Below are positions 49,708-58,785 of a DNA stretch of 64,000 nucleotides, in pieces (positions within the stretch are counted from its first letter, which is position 1; each line of letters starts with the position of its first letter). Both the position numbers and the translations under genes were made by a program. This DNA comes from Streptomyces sp. TRM70350 (GTDB lineage: Bacteria; Actinomycetota; Actinomycetes; Streptomycetales; Streptomycetaceae): contig NZ_JAHUXH010000011.1 in assembly GCF_019219825.1 (NCBI RefSeq), positions 124,001 to 188,000 on the forward strand, given 5' to 3'. The notes under the pieces were generated by a model that saw only the letters and a list, made by a program, of their open reading frames with translations, did not search any database and was not told the DNA's origin.

Positions 49708-52455
49708 GTGTCGGAAAACAAAGATCCCCAGGTAGCCGAATCCGGCAAGAGTGTTGAGGGCGTGAAGTTCGTTTACGACTTCACCGAGGGCAACAAGGAC
49801 CTCAAGGACCTCCTCGGCGGCAAGGGCGCGAACCTCGCCGAGATGACCAACCTGGGCCTTCCCGTCCCTCCGGGCTTCACCATCACCACCGAGGCCTGCA
49901 AGGTCTACCTCGACAGTGGCGAGGAGCCCGCGGCACTGCGTGACGAGGTGAGTGCGCACCTCGACGCGCTGGAGCAGAAGATGGGCAAGAAGCTCGGTCA
50001 GGCCGACAACCCCCTCCTCGTGTCGGTCCGCTCGGGTGCCAAGTTCTCCATGCCCGGCATGATGGACACCGTCCTCAACATCGGTCTCTCCGACAAGTCC
50101 GTGCAGGGCCTGGCCAAGCAGGCCGGCGACGAGCGGTTCGCCTGGGACTCGTACCGCCGCCTCATCCAGATGTTCGGCAAGACCGTCCTCGGCGTCGACG
50201 GCGACCTCTTCGAGGAGGCGCTGGAGAAGGCCAAGGAGGCCAAGAAGGTCGCGGTCGACACCGAGCTGGAGGCCGCGGACCTGAAGAAGCTCGTCACCGC
50301 CTTCAAGAAGATCGTCAAGAAGGAGGCGGGCCGCGACTTCCCGCAGGACCCGCGCGAGCAGATGGACCTCGCCATCAAGGCGGTCTTCGACTCCTGGAAC
50401 GGCGACCGGGCCAAGCTCTACCGCCGCCAGGAGCGCATCCCGCACGACCTCGGCACGGCCGTCAACGTCTGCTCGATGGTCTTCGGCAACCTGGGCCCGG
50501 ACTCCGGGACTGGTGTGGCGTTCACCAGGGACCCCGCCAGCGGCCACCAGGGCGTCTACGGCGACTACCTGCAGAACGCCCAGGGCGAGGACGTCGTGGC
50601 GGGCATCCGCAACACGGTCCCGCTCGCGGAGCTGGAACGGATCGACAAGAAGTCGTACGACCAGCTGATGCAGATCATGGAGACGCTGGAGAACCACTAC
50701 AAGGACCTGTGCGACATCGAGTTCACGATCGAGCGCGGTCAGCTGTGGATGCTCCAGACCCGCGTGGGCAAGCGCACCGCGGGTGCCGCCTTCCGCATCG
50801 CCACGCAGCTGGTGGACCAGGGCCTGATCGACGAGGCCGAGGCCCTGCAGCGCGTCACCGGCGCCCAGCTCGCCCAGCTGATGTTCCCCCGTTTCGACGA
50901 GAGCGCCAAGGTCGAGCAGGTCGGCCGGGGCATCGCGGCGTCGCCGGGCGCGGCGGTCGGCAAGGCGGTCTTCGACTCGTACACCGCGGTGAAGTGGTCC
51001 CGTTCGGGCGAGAAGGTCATCCTGATCCGCCGCGAGACGAACCCCGACGACCTGGACGGCATGATCGCGGCGGAGGGCATCCTCACCTCGCGCGGCGGCA
51101 AGACCTCCCACGCGGCCGTCGTGGCCCGCGGCATGGGCAAGACCTGCGTCTGCGGCGCGGAGGAGCTGGAGGTCGACACCAAGCGCCGCCGGATGACGGT
51201 GCCGGGCGGGCACGTCGTCGAGGAGGGCGACCTCATCTCCATCGACGGCTCGACGGGCAAGGTCTACCTGGGCGAGGTCCCGGTGGTCCCCTCCCCGGTC
51301 GTCGAGTACTTCGAGGGCCGGATGCACGCGGGCGCCGACGACGCCGACGAGCTGGTCGAGGCCGTCCACCGCATCATGGCGTTCGCGGACCGCAAGCGCA
51401 GGCTGCGCGTGCGCGCCAACGCGGACAACGCCGAGGACGCGCTGCGGGCCCGCCGCTTCGGCGCGCAGGGCATCGGCCTGTGCCGCACGGAGCACATGTT
51501 CCTCGGCGACCGCCGCGAGCTGGTGGAGCGGCTCATCCTCGCGGACACGGAGGCGGAGCGCGAGGAGTCCCTGAAGGAGCTCCTCCCGCTGCAGAAGCAG
51601 GACTTCGTCGAACTCTTCGAGGCGATGGACGGCCTCCCGGTCACCGTCCGTCTCCTGGACCCCCCGCTGCACGAGTTCCTCCCCGACATCACGGAGCTGT
51701 CGGTCCGCGTGGCGCTGGCGGAGTCCCGCCAGGAGCCGCACGAGAACGAACTGCGCCTGCTCCAGGCGGTCCACCGCCTGCACGAGCAGAACCCGATGCT
51801 GGGCCTGCGGGGCGTCCGGCTGGGCCTGGTCATCCCCGGTCTGTTCACGATGCAGGTACGGGCCATCGCCGAGGCCGCGGCCGAGCGCAAGGCGGCGAAG
51901 GGCGACCCGCGCGCCGAGATCATGATCCCGCTGGTCGGCACGGTGCAGGAGCTGGAGATCGTCCGCGAGGAGGCCGACCAGGTCGTCGCCGAGGTCGAGG
52001 CGGCGACGGGCACCGAGCTGAAGCTGGCGATCGGCACGATGATCGAACTCCCGCGCGCCGCGCTGACCGCCGGTCAGATCGCGGAGGCGGCGGAGTTCTT
52101 CAGCTTCGGCACGAACGACCTCACGCAGACGGTGTGGGGCTTCAGCCGGGACGACGTGGAGGCCTCGTTCTTCACGGCGTACCTGGAGAAGGGCATCTTC
52201 GGCGTCTCCCCGTTCGAGACGATCGACAAGGACGGCGTGGGCTCGCTGGTCGCCGCGGCGGCGAAGGCGGGCCGGGAGACCCGCCCCGACCTGAAGCTCG
52301 GTGTCTGCGGCGAGCACGGCGGAGACCCGGAGTCCGTCCACTTCTTCCACGAGGTGGGGCTGGACTACGTCTCCTGCTCGCCGTTCCGGATCCCGGTGGC
52401 GCGACTGGAGGCGGGCCGGGCGGCGTCGCAGTCGGCGGGGAGCGACCACCGCTGA
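49708..52455 (+). CDS. ppdK: Pyruvate, phosphate dikinase
   Basis: A 915-residue enzyme interconverting pyruvate and PEP with ATP and phosphate. N-terminal ATP-grasp (LLGGKGANLAEMTNLGLPVP), the swivelling domain with catalytic histidine TSRGGKTSHAAVVARGMG, and the C-terminal PEP barrel (IGLCRTEHMFLG, SFGTNDLTQTVWGFSRDD, GVCGEHGGDPESV) are all intact. GTG 49708 follows GAGGAG. Two hairpin terminators follow. Confidence 0.96.
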   Translation: MSENKDPQVAESGKSVEGVKFVYDFTEGNKDLKDLLGGKGANLAEMTNLGLPVPPGFTITTEACKVYLDSGEEPAALRDEVSAHLDALEQKMGKKLGQADNPLLVSVRSGAKFSMPGMMDTVLNIGLSDKSVQGLAKQAGDERFAWDSYRRLIQMFGKTVLGVDGDLFEEALEKAKEAKKVAVDTELEAADLKKLVTAFKKIVKKEAGRDFPQDPREQMDLAIKAVFDSWNGDRAKLYRRQERIPHDLGTAVNVCSMVFGNLGPDSGTGVAFTRDPASGHQGVYGDYLQNAQGEDVVAGIRNTVPLAELERIDKKSYDQLMQIMETLENHYKDLCDIEFTIERGQLWMLQTRVGKRTAGAAFRIATQLVDQGLIDEAEALQRVTGAQLAQLMFPRFDESAKVEQVGRGIAASPGAAVGKAVFDSYTAVKWSRSGEKVILIRRETNPDDLDGMIAAEGILTSRGGKTSHAAVVARGMGKTCVCGAEELEVDTKRRRMTVPGGHVVEEGDLISIDGSTGKVYLGEVPVVPSPVVEYFEGRMHAGADDADELVEAVHRIMAFADRKRRLRVRANADNAEDALRARRFGAQGIGLCRTEHMFLGDRRELVERLILADTEAEREESLKELLPLQKQDFVELFEAMDGLPVTVRLLDPPLHEFLPDITELSVRVALAESRQEPHENELRLLQAVHRLHEQNPMLGLRGVRLGLVIPGLFTMQVRAIAEAAAERKAAKGDPRAEIMIPLVGTVQELEIVREEADQVVAEVEAATGTELKLAIGTMIELPRAALTAGQIAEAAEFFSFGTNDLTQTVWGFSRDDVEASFFTAYLEKGIFGVSPFETIDKDGVGSLVAAAAKAGRETRPDLKLGVCGEHGGDPESVHFFHEVGLDYVSCSPFRIPVARLEAGRAASQSAGSDHR

Positions 52456-52478
52456 CCTGACCACAGGGTCCAAGGACC

Positions 52479-52527
52479 CCGGAACCGCCGTTGATCCCCG
52501 ACCTTCACGATCCGGCGGCGGTTCCGG
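52479..52527 (+). terminator. First ppdK terminator hairpin
   Basis: CCGGAACCGCCG (52479-52490) pairs exactly with CGGCGGTTCCGG (52516-52527). Confidence 0.7.
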
Positions 52528-52536
52528 ATCACGAGG

Positions 52537-52570
52537 AGAGGGCGGCACTCTGTGCGGGGTGCCGCCCTCT
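52537..52570 (+). terminator. Second hairpin between ppdK and galU
   Basis: AGAGGGCGGCAC pairs exactly with GTGCCGCCCTCT (52559-52570), 10-nt loop. It lies next to the galU stop, so it can terminate from both sides. Confidence 0.75.
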
Positions 52571-52575
52571 TCGTC

Positions 52576-53478
52576 CTACTCGGCGGGCTGATCGAGTTCC
52601 GAGGCGAGCCGGCGCAGATGCGGGCCGTACTCCGGGTCGGCCAGGGCGGCGGCGAACTGGGCGGTGAGGTAGGCGAGCGGGTTGCCGGTGTCGTACCAAC
52701 GTCCCTGGATGACCTGCCCGTACACGGCCCGGCTGCCGGCGTAGGCGTTGATCGCGTCGGTCAGGTAGATCTCGCCGGTCTGGTGCTCGTACCAGCGCTT
52801 GGTCTGCTCGCGCAGCTCGTCGACGATGCCCGGGGTGATGACGTACCCGCCGATGGCCGCGTAGGCGGAGGGCGCGTCCTGCGGCTTGGGCTTCTCCACC
52901 AGGCCGGTGATGCGCAGCAGGCCGTCGCCGAGGTCCTCCTTGACGACGGGTACGCCGTACCGCTGGGAGTCGGCCGGGTCCATCGGCATCAGCGCGAGGA
53001 CCGGGCAGCTGGTGGCCTCGTAGGCCCGGATCAGCTGCTGGGCGCGCGGCACCTCGGCGACGAACACGTCGTCCGGCCACAGTACGAGCATCGGCTCGTC
53101 ACCGAAGTTGCGGGCGGCGTTGAGGACGGGGGTGCCGTTGCCGTACGGGCCGTGCTGGTCGAGGTAGGTGATGTGCCCGAGCCGGGACAGCTCGCCGACC
53201 TCCTCCACGGCGTCCGCGTACGCCGCCTTGCCGTCGGCGCGCAGCTGCGCGACGAGCGCGGGGTTGGGCCGGAAGTGGTCCTGGATGAGGCCCTTCCCGC
53301 CCGAGACGACGATGGTGATGTCGGTGATGCCGGAGGCCACGAGCTCCCGGACGGTGTGCTCGACGACGGGTTTGTCACCGACGGGCAGCATCTCCTTCGG
53401 CGTGGCCTTGGTCAGCGGAAGAAGCCTGGAACCGAGGCCGGCGGCGGGAATGACTGCCCTGCGGATGGTCGTGGCCAT
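52576..53478 (-). CDS. galU: UTP-glucose-1-phosphate uridylyltransferase
   Basis: A 300-residue nucleotidyltransferase making UDP-glucose for cell-envelope sugars. The nucleotide-binding start AVIPAAGLGSRLLPLTKATP and KEMLPVGDKP, the WPDDVF motif and VEKPKPQDAPSAYAAIGGYV are diagnostic. The start follows AGGGGGG. It converges with ppdK. Confidence 0.95.
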   Translation of the reverse strand: MATTIRRAVIPAAGLGSRLLPLTKATPKEMLPVGDKPVVEHTVRELVASGITDITIVVSGGKGLIQDHFRPNPALVAQLRADGKAAYADAVEEVGELSRLGHITYLDQHGPYGNGTPVLNAARNFGDEPMLVLWPDDVFVAEVPRAQQLIRAYEATSCPVLALMPMDPADSQRYGVPVVKEDLGDGLLRITGLVEKPKPQDAPSAYAAIGGYVITPGIVDELREQTKRWYEHQTGEIYLTDAINAYAGSRAVYGQVIQGRWYDTGNPLAYLTAQFAAALADPEYGPHLRRLASELDQPAE

Positions 53479-53889
53479 GGAGCCCCCCTGAGGTGAGGTC
53501 GGTGTCGCGGACGTGGATGTCGACGTGGTGGCGGTGAGTGTGCCATCCGGACGTGTACCGGCGAGGGACTGACCATGCCGGTGGTGTGGAGGAGCGGGGT
53601 CCTTCGCGCGGCCATTGATTCACCCGACCCACTACCCGCAAGCCGCCGTGCCGACGCGGCGTGCCTGCGAGGCGCGGGCGCGCCGCTCACCACAGGCCCA
53701 CCGGCCAACGAGCCCCGGCGCATCCCACGTAGGGCCCCGCTCCTCTCCGTCCTCGCGGCCTGCCGGAGAAGGCCCCGCCCCTCCGCCACGGGGGATGCGG
53801 ACGAGCGGAGCCGGTCAGAGGTGGTTACTGCGCGGGCTGGCCGCTACCGGGGCACATCTCCCGTCATCCCGGCGCCTGGTGTGGGGCGC
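53479..53889 (-). other. Gene-poor interval at the right-hand accessory island
   Basis: About 410 nt between galU and the first small island gene. The galU promoter must lie near 53490-53560. I find no convincing gene or tRNA in the rest. Confidence 0.4.
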
Positions 53890-53988
53890 TCACCCCGGGT
53901 TTGCGCTGCCGTAGGTGCCGCGGACGGGGCACGAGGCCGAGCACCGGCTCGGGTCGAAGCGGCCGCCGGGGTTGTGCGTGCATCCCAT
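53890..53988 (-). CDS. 32-residue Cys-containing small protein
   Basis: The short ORF has MGCTHNPGGRFDPSRCSASC at its start and ends GTYGSANPG. GAGGAG lies 6 nt before the ATG. Three cysteines and a histidine could bind a metal. It follows the 54077-54484 gene on the same strand and seems to be the last gene of the small-gene run. It is too short for certainty. Confidence 0.45.
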   Translation of the reverse strand: MGCTHNPGGRFDPSRCSASCPVRGTYGSANPG

Positions 53989-54076
53989 ATCGAGCTCCTC
54001 ACATCGTCGTGGTGGTGCTGACTGGTGGTGCTGTGCTGCTCCCTGCGCGGCCGGGGCCCCGGCTGGCGGGGAGGGT

Positions 54077-54484
54077 TCAGAGCTTCCGCACGTACGCCTT
54101 GGCGCCGTTGTGGAAGTACACGGTCAGACCTTGGCGGCTGTCGCCGTCGCGGACCGACCAGCGGTCGATGCGGGCGACCTCCGGGGACTCGGCCTTGCCG
54201 ATGGCGGCGGCGAGCCAACCCTCGGGGTTGTCGCCGGGCACTGCCTCCGTCCACGCCGCGGGTGCGCCTTCCACGGGCTGCTCCCCGTGGTCGTGGCGTT
54301 CGCTGTCGGCGAGCTGGCCCACGATCTGCCAGCGGGCCTCGCCCTCGGCCGTGGTGACCGCGATTCCGTACGGGTGCTTGGTGTCCCCTGCGTCCGCCAG
54401 GGTCTGCACCTGGACCGTTCCCTGGGTGTTCTTGAGGGTGTCGAGGGCGAAGGCCTGGAACCGTTCTGGACGCATGTGGGTCAT
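54077..54484 (-). CDS. Accessory protein of unknown function, 135 aa
   Basis: MRPERFQAFALDTLKNTQGT opens the likely protein, with WQIVGQLADSERHDHGEQPV in the middle and LTVYFHNGAKAYVRKL at the end. No known domain is visible. The start may be ATG 54484 or 54475. It lies 69 nt after the DUF6415-like gene on the same strand. Confidence 0.6.
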   Translation of the reverse strand: MTHMRPERFQAFALDTLKNTQGTVQVQTLADAGDTKHPYGIAVTTAEGEARWQIVGQLADSERHDHGEQPVEGAPAAWTEAVPGDNPEGWLAAAIGKAESPEVARIDRWSVRDGDSRQGLTVYFHNGAKAYVRKL

Positions 54485-54553
54485 TCCTCCCTTGGCGGGC
54501 CGCGCCAGTCCAGGAGCGCCGCGTGCGCGACATGCCGGTGGCCTTTGGGCCCT

Positions 54554-55081
54554 TTACGCGGGGGCAGGCGTCCCGGCAGCAGTGGGGTTTCGGCGAAGGT
54601 GGTTCCAGTGGTCGCCGAGCCGTCGGCCGCGCTCGCAGTGGCTGTCGTCGGTCCGGCAGACCCGGCATCGCGTCCCGTGGATGGCCCAGCGGCGGAAGGC
54701 CAGCTGGGCGGGGCTCCAGTGGTCGCCCGTCACCGGTCCGCTGTTGAAGGCCTCGTAGTGGCGGCACAGGGCGTGGACCGAGCGGGCGAGCCCCTGGGCG
54801 TGCGCGATTCCGGCGGGCAGGCTGCGGCCGGGCTCGACGCCCAGGAGGTGCCGCGCCTCACCGATGCAGGCGGACGCCGCGACCCGGATCCCGGCGTCCG
54901 CCGGGGCGGCCAGCGTGGCGGTCTCGACCTCGGGGACGGCGAGCATGAGGTGCCCGCGCAGCTGGAGCGTGAGCGCCTCCAGCTCCTCGTGGCTGGGCGG
55001 TTCGGCGTCGTCCGCGAGCAGCCGGTGCGCGGTGGCGCGCATGGTCTGGATGTCGATCGGGAGGGAGGGGTTCACGGTCAT
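54554..55081 (-). CDS. DUF6415-like accessory protein
   Basis: 175 residues. LTLQLRGHLMLAVPEVETAT and GEARHLLGVEPGRSLPAGIA followed by QGLARSVHALCRHYEAF fit the DUF6415 pattern as I remember it; a C-terminal CRVCRTDDSHC motif suggests a zinc site. The start overlaps the preceding stop (ATGA at 55078-55081). Function is unknown. Confidence 0.6.
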   Translation of the reverse strand: MTVNPSLPIDIQTMRATAHRLLADDAEPPSHEELEALTLQLRGHLMLAVPEVETATLAAPADAGIRVAASACIGEARHLLGVEPGRSLPAGIAHAQGLARSVHALCRHYEAFNSGPVTGDHWSPAQLAFRRWAIHGTRCRVCRTDDSHCERGRRLGDHWNHLRRNPTAAGTPAPA

Positions 55082-55302
55082 GGCAGTTCACCCCTGGACC
55101 GGGCGTTGGCGGCCGCGACGGCAGCGCTGAGACCGTCAGAGACGGTGACCGGCTTCAGGGTCTCCGGCTTGGCATCCCACTCCACGCCACCGCCGAGGGG
55201 CCGCAGTTGTACGTACGGGCCCTCGAAGCCCATCACCCTGCCGACCTTCCTGGTGGCGGTGTCCTCGACGGTCTCGTGCAGCTTGGGCTTGTACGCCGTC
55301 AT
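55078..55302 (-). CDS. Small conserved protein (GPYVQLR family), paralogue of 27838-28071
   Basis: A 74-residue protein: KVGRVMGFEGPYVQLRPLGG and AAANARSRGELP match the protein at 27838-28071. It is coupled to genes on both sides by ATGA overlaps. Here it belongs to an accessory operon; the other copy stands alone near recO. Confidence 0.7.
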   Translation of the reverse strand: MTAYKPKLHETVEDTATRKVGRVMGFEGPYVQLRPLGGGVEWDAKPETLKPVTVSDGLSAAVAAANARSRGELP

Positions 55303-55607
55303 CGCCACTGCGCCTCCCCGGCCGGTGCCGCGAGCGCCGGCACGCATTCCTCTGGGGCCAGTACGTAGACGCGCACCAGGGCGCCTGCCTCCGGCTCCAG
55401 GGCGGCGGGCGCGGCGGCCGGCCACAGGTGCGGGGCCCTGCGTCGGCGCGCCCCGGCAAGGATCGCAGCCCACATCTCCGGCGACGGGCGACCCGTCGAG
55501 TCCGGCATGACCGTGGGAACGGCGGTAGTGCGGGCGTGCCTGCCGGGCGTACGCCGCCCGAGTAGGCGACCTCTCAGCCGTGCGAGGGCACGTGGTACAC
55601 ATGGCAT
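55299..55607 (-). CDS. Accessory protein, 102 aa, first gene of the small-gene operon
   Basis: PSPEMWAAILAGARRRRAP and ALVRVYVLAPEECVPALAAP are the more ordered parts; the N-terminal 33 residues are Arg-rich. GAGGAG 8 nt before ATG 55607 decides the start over 55508. The leader in front of it is shared with the gene at 40190. Function is unknown. Confidence 0.55.
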   Translation of the reverse strand: MPCVPRALARLRGRLLGRRTPGRHARTTAVPTVMPDSTGRPSPEMWAAILAGARRRRAPHLWPAAAPAALEPEAGALVRVYVLAPEECVPALAAPAGEAQWR

Positions 55608-55608
55608 T

Positions 55609-55647
55609 GTCGACGCTCCTCAGTAGCGTTGGCCGCGCCCTGGGGCC
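55609..55647 (-). promoter_or_regulatory. Conserved 39-bp leader, copy B
   Basis: This is the counterpart of 40151-40189, 34 of 39 bases identical, directly upstream of the operon starting at 55607. The ACGCT/AGCGT stem around the Shine-Dalgarno is preserved although the bases between the arms differ. Confidence 0.75.
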
Positions 55648-55949
55648 GTCGCGAGCGGTCGCCAGGGTCCGATCTGTTCACGGCCATCTCTGTCTCATCC
55701 TGTGCGTGCCCGACTGGGCACTCTCCGTGAATGCCCTATGAGAGTGGCAACGCGCCCAGTCACACCTCCACCCCCACATCCGCCTCGGGTTTCCATTGGG
55801 CCGTGGTGATGAGCAGCGGCCTTCCACCGCGTTTCCACCGGACTTGTACCGACTGCGCCAACTACTGCTTGTATGGAGCAGGTTGGGGCCGCGGCGTTCT
55901 ATCGTCGTGACGCAGTGACAAAGTGCGGACCCGGGGCAGAGGGGGCGCC
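55648..55949 (+). promoter_or_regulatory. Divergent regulatory region of the second island
   Basis: About 300 nt between the small-gene operon and the regulator gene, relatively AT-rich around 55725-55740 and 55850-55925. Promoters for both directions must lie here. No clear dyad was found. Confidence 0.35.
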
Positions 55950-57287
55950 ATGACCACGTTGTTCCGTCACCTGGTCGACCAGCGGGAATGGAAAGACCCC
56001 AGGGCGTTCCTCCCTCGCTTCCGGGAGGCCGCACAGCGGCTGGCCGACACCGACCAGGACCCCGACCTGGCCACCTGCACACCAGCATCCAGCACCTTCG
56101 AGGCCTGGTACTACAACCAGCGCAAGCCGAACCGCGATGCCAGGCGCGTCCTCGTCGCCATGTTCGGCCACAGCTTCGAACGGCTCTGGGGGCCCACGCA
56201 GGACGCTTTGCCCGACTCCACCGACACGTCACTCCTGGACGACCGCGCTACACCCGGCGCGGAACTGCGCAACATGAGAAGGGGTGCTGACATGGCAGCA
56301 CGACGCGCGCGGGACTTCGCGATGGGAGCCGAACGAGGCCAACTCGGCGCAGAAACCATCGGCTTCCTGCAAGACGAGGTACGACGGATCGCAGAGAGGT
56401 ACCCGCGGGTCCCGCTGTCGGGCATCTTCGACGACCTCGCCGCCGCACAGGACGAGGTGTTCCGGCACATCGAGGGCGGCCGGTCGAAGCCCTCGCAACT
56501 GCGGCAGCTGCACATCATGGCCACCCTGCTGTCATGGTTCATGGCCAAGGCCAGTCATGACATGGGAGATCCGCACTCGGCGATGATGCAGGCACGCGCC
56601 GCCGGTGTGTGCGCTCAGCAGGCGGAGCACTCTGGGCTCATCGCGTTGACCGACGGGCTGAAGTCCCTGATCACATACTGGTCGGGCAGCGCGGACGACG
56701 CCCTCTACTACGCGCGCAAGGGAGCCACTGAGCATCCCGATCTGCACGGCACGGTGGGTGTGTGGCTTCCGAGCCTGGAGGCGAGGGCTGCGGCACTCCT
56801 CGGGGACGAGGAGAGGGCGCGCGCGGCGATCGAGCGGGCCGAGCAGAAGCGTGATCGCGTGTCTTCGGACGACCTCGACGAGTTTGGTGGGCTGTTGACC
56901 TTCCCCGCTCAGAAGCAGCTGTACTACACCGTGGAGTCGCACGTTCTGCTCGGCCACGGGGATGCACGCACCACGGCGCAGGCGGAGAAGGCTGCACAAC
57001 TGTTCAGCGACCCCGACGCGCCGCACTGGGCATTCGGGGACCAGGCAGGTGCGCAGTGCAATCTCGCACTGATCCGGCTTCACGCCGGCGACCTGGACGG
57101 TGCGGCCGATGCCATCCGGCCCGTTCTGGATCTGCCGGCCGGCCAGCGCAACCGGGGCATCGTCGTCTCTGCGCAGCGCGTCCAAGCAGCGCTTGCCCGC
57201 GAACCCATCCGTACGGCCATCCTCGCCCGCGAGCTGCGTGAGGAAATCGCCCTCTATCCGCCCAGCAGGCCCGCGCTCACGCGGTGA
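55950..57287 (+). CDS. TPR-type regulator-like protein
   Basis: A 445-residue protein. Residues 1-75 could be a degenerate DNA-binding region (FEAWYYNQRKPNRDARRVLV); the rest consists of helical TPR-like repeats (LSWFMAKASHDMGDPHSAMM, ALYYARKGATEHPDL, LEARAAALLGDEERARAAIE, NLALIRLHAGDLDGAADAI). This architecture is common for regulators divergent from small accessory genes in Streptomyces. It probably controls the operon ending at 53890. ATG 55950 follows AGAGGGGG. Confidence 0.7.
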   Translation: MTTLFRHLVDQREWKDPRAFLPRFREAAQRLADTDQDPDLATCTPASSTFEAWYYNQRKPNRDARRVLVAMFGHSFERLWGPTQDALPDSTDTSLLDDRATPGAELRNMRRGADMAARRARDFAMGAERGQLGAETIGFLQDEVRRIAERYPRVPLSGIFDDLAAAQDEVFRHIEGGRSKPSQLRQLHIMATLLSWFMAKASHDMGDPHSAMMQARAAGVCAQQAEHSGLIALTDGLKSLITYWSGSADDALYYARKGATEHPDLHGTVGVWLPSLEARAAALLGDEERARAAIERAEQKRDRVSSDDLDEFGGLLTFPAQKQLYYTVESHVLLGHGDARTTAQAEKAAQLFSDPDAPHWAFGDQAGAQCNLALIRLHAGDLDGAADAIRPVLDLPAGQRNRGIVVSAQRVQAALAREPIRTAILARELREEIALYPPSRPALTR

Positions 57288-57310
57288 ACACCGCCAGTAG
57301 AGTCCGGGAC

Positions 57311-57865
57311 ATGTATCCGGTCCATCGCCTCGGCCAGCGCCTGGAACTCCGCGAGCTCCAGGCGGACGACGCCGACGCCGTGTTCGCCATCTACGGCAGT
57401 GAGGCAGCGACCGAGCACCTGTCGTTCGAACCGCGCACGCTCGACGAAGTCAGGCAGATCGTGACCCGGTCCATCGAGACGGCGAAGGCGACGCCGCGGT
57501 CCGAGTACGCGCTCGCCGTCGTCGAACGCAGCACACGCGCGCTCATCGGCTTCGGCCGACTGGCCCTGGACCCCCACCAGCCCGGCGGAGCCACGATGGG
57601 TTTCGCACTGCGACCCGTCTCCTGGGGCCACGGCTACGGAGTCGAGACCGTACGGCTGCTGCTCGCACTGGGCTTCGAGGAACTCGGTCTGCACCGCATC
57701 TGGGGTGCGCGGTCGCCGGTCAACGAGGCGTCCGCAAAGGCGATGACCCGTGCCGGGATGATCGAGGAAGGTCGGATCCGTGAACACGTCCGCAAGGGCG
57801 GCGCGTGGCGTGACTCCGTCGTCCACGCGATCCTTGACCGGGAGTGGACTGCTCAGGGCAAGTGA
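57311..57865 (+). CDS. GNAT-family acetyltransferase (RimJ/RimL type)
   Basis: 184 residues with LGQRLELRELQADDADAVF at the N-terminus, FALRPVSWGHGYGVETVRLL (acetyl-CoA loop) and the terminal NEASAKAMTRAGMIEEGRIR. It probably acetylates an amino-terminal or small-molecule amine. ATG 57311 is favoured over GTG 57284 by family length. Confidence 0.85.
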   Translation: MYPVHRLGQRLELRELQADDADAVFAIYGSEAATEHLSFEPRTLDEVRQIVTRSIETAKATPRSEYALAVVERSTRALIGFGRLALDPHQPGGATMGFALRPVSWGHGYGVETVRLLLALGFEELGLHRIWGARSPVNEASAKAMTRAGMIEEGRIREHVRKGGAWRDSVVHAILDREWTAQGK

Positions 57866-57989
57866 CGCCCCCCCCAAGAGGCCCCGAGCCGCCCCACCCT
57901 GTTGCGGCATGCGCACGACATGTCCACTGCGTTCCCCCAGGGTCCCTGACCGCACGACCCCCGCCGTCGACCGGCGGCGGGGGCGGTCA

Positions 57990-58613
57990 CGGCACCTCTT
58001 GGAGGGAGAGCGGAACGTCGTCCTCCTGCGTGCGGCCGTCCTCGGCGGCTCTGCGGCCGCCCTGGGCGGAAGCCTGTGGCGCGGCGCCGCGTACGCGGCC
58101 CCCGCTCAGCCGGGCACGGGCCCCTACGGGGGGCCCTCCGTTCCCCCGACGCCAACGGCATCCGACTCTCCAGCGGCTTCACCAGCCGGGTGATCGCCCG
58201 TTCCGGGCAGAGGGTCTCCGGCACCTCGTACACCTGGCACAACGCCCCCGACGGCGGCGCCTGCTACGCCGACGATGGGGGTACCTCCCGCTCGAGCGAA
58301 GCCGAGAGTGGGGGAGGCTGGATCTATGTCTCCAACTCGGAGATCAACCCCTCCGGCGGCGCGAGCGCGATCAAGTTCTCGTCGACCGGCACGATCACGT
58401 CGGCGTACCGCATCCTCTCCGGCCCTCGCACCAACTGCGCGGGCGGCAAGACCCCGTGGAACACCTGGCTGTCCTGCGAGGAGGTGTCCCTCGGCTACGT
58501 CTACGAGACCGACCCGTGGGGCGTGAAGGCGGCGGTACGCCGTGACGCCATGGGCCGCTTCAAGCACGAGGCTGCCGCCGCCGACCCGGTCCGCAAGGTG
58601 ATCTACCTTCCGT
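57990..58613 (+). pseudogene. PhoX-like (DUF839) secreted phosphatase remnant
   Basis: An N-terminal Tat-like region (LLRAAVLGGSAAALGGSLWR, AYAAPAQPG) lies in one frame to about 58130. The body (SPDANGIRLSSGFTSRVIAR, TSYTWHNAPDGGACYAD, TPWNTWLSCEEVSLGYVYET, MGRFKHEAAAADPV) is in another. The gene is cut off at about 58613, losing more than half of the family length. A repeat is inserted at 58274-58317. It is frameshifted and truncated. Confidence 0.75.
58274..58317 (+). repeat. Dispersed Streptomyces-type repeat inserted in the PhoX remnant
   Basis: The 44-nt segment starts GATGGGGGTACCTCCCGCTC and ends GAAGCCGAGAGTGGGGGAGG. It interrupts the expected GACG...GWIYVSN context. I recall highly similar sequences between genes in Streptomyces genomes. 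It is partly self-complementary (GGGGGTACCTCCC). Confidence 0.6.
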
Positions 58614-58785
58614 ATCGGGCTGGTTTGAGATGTCGGTGGGACACGAGGACGCTTGAAGGCAGCGGCCCACCGAGTCGCTGTCGAGTTCCTGTCGAGTTCG
58701 CCGAGCCGGTCGAGCCCGCCGGGAACGTGGCGTTTCATCGAGTCCCACCGACCCTTCATGCCCCACCCTTCACGGAGGCACGAAC

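Noticed and set aside
55508..55508. Later start for the first small gene of the second island
   Set aside because: The GAGGAG site and the shared leader point to ATG 55607 instead.
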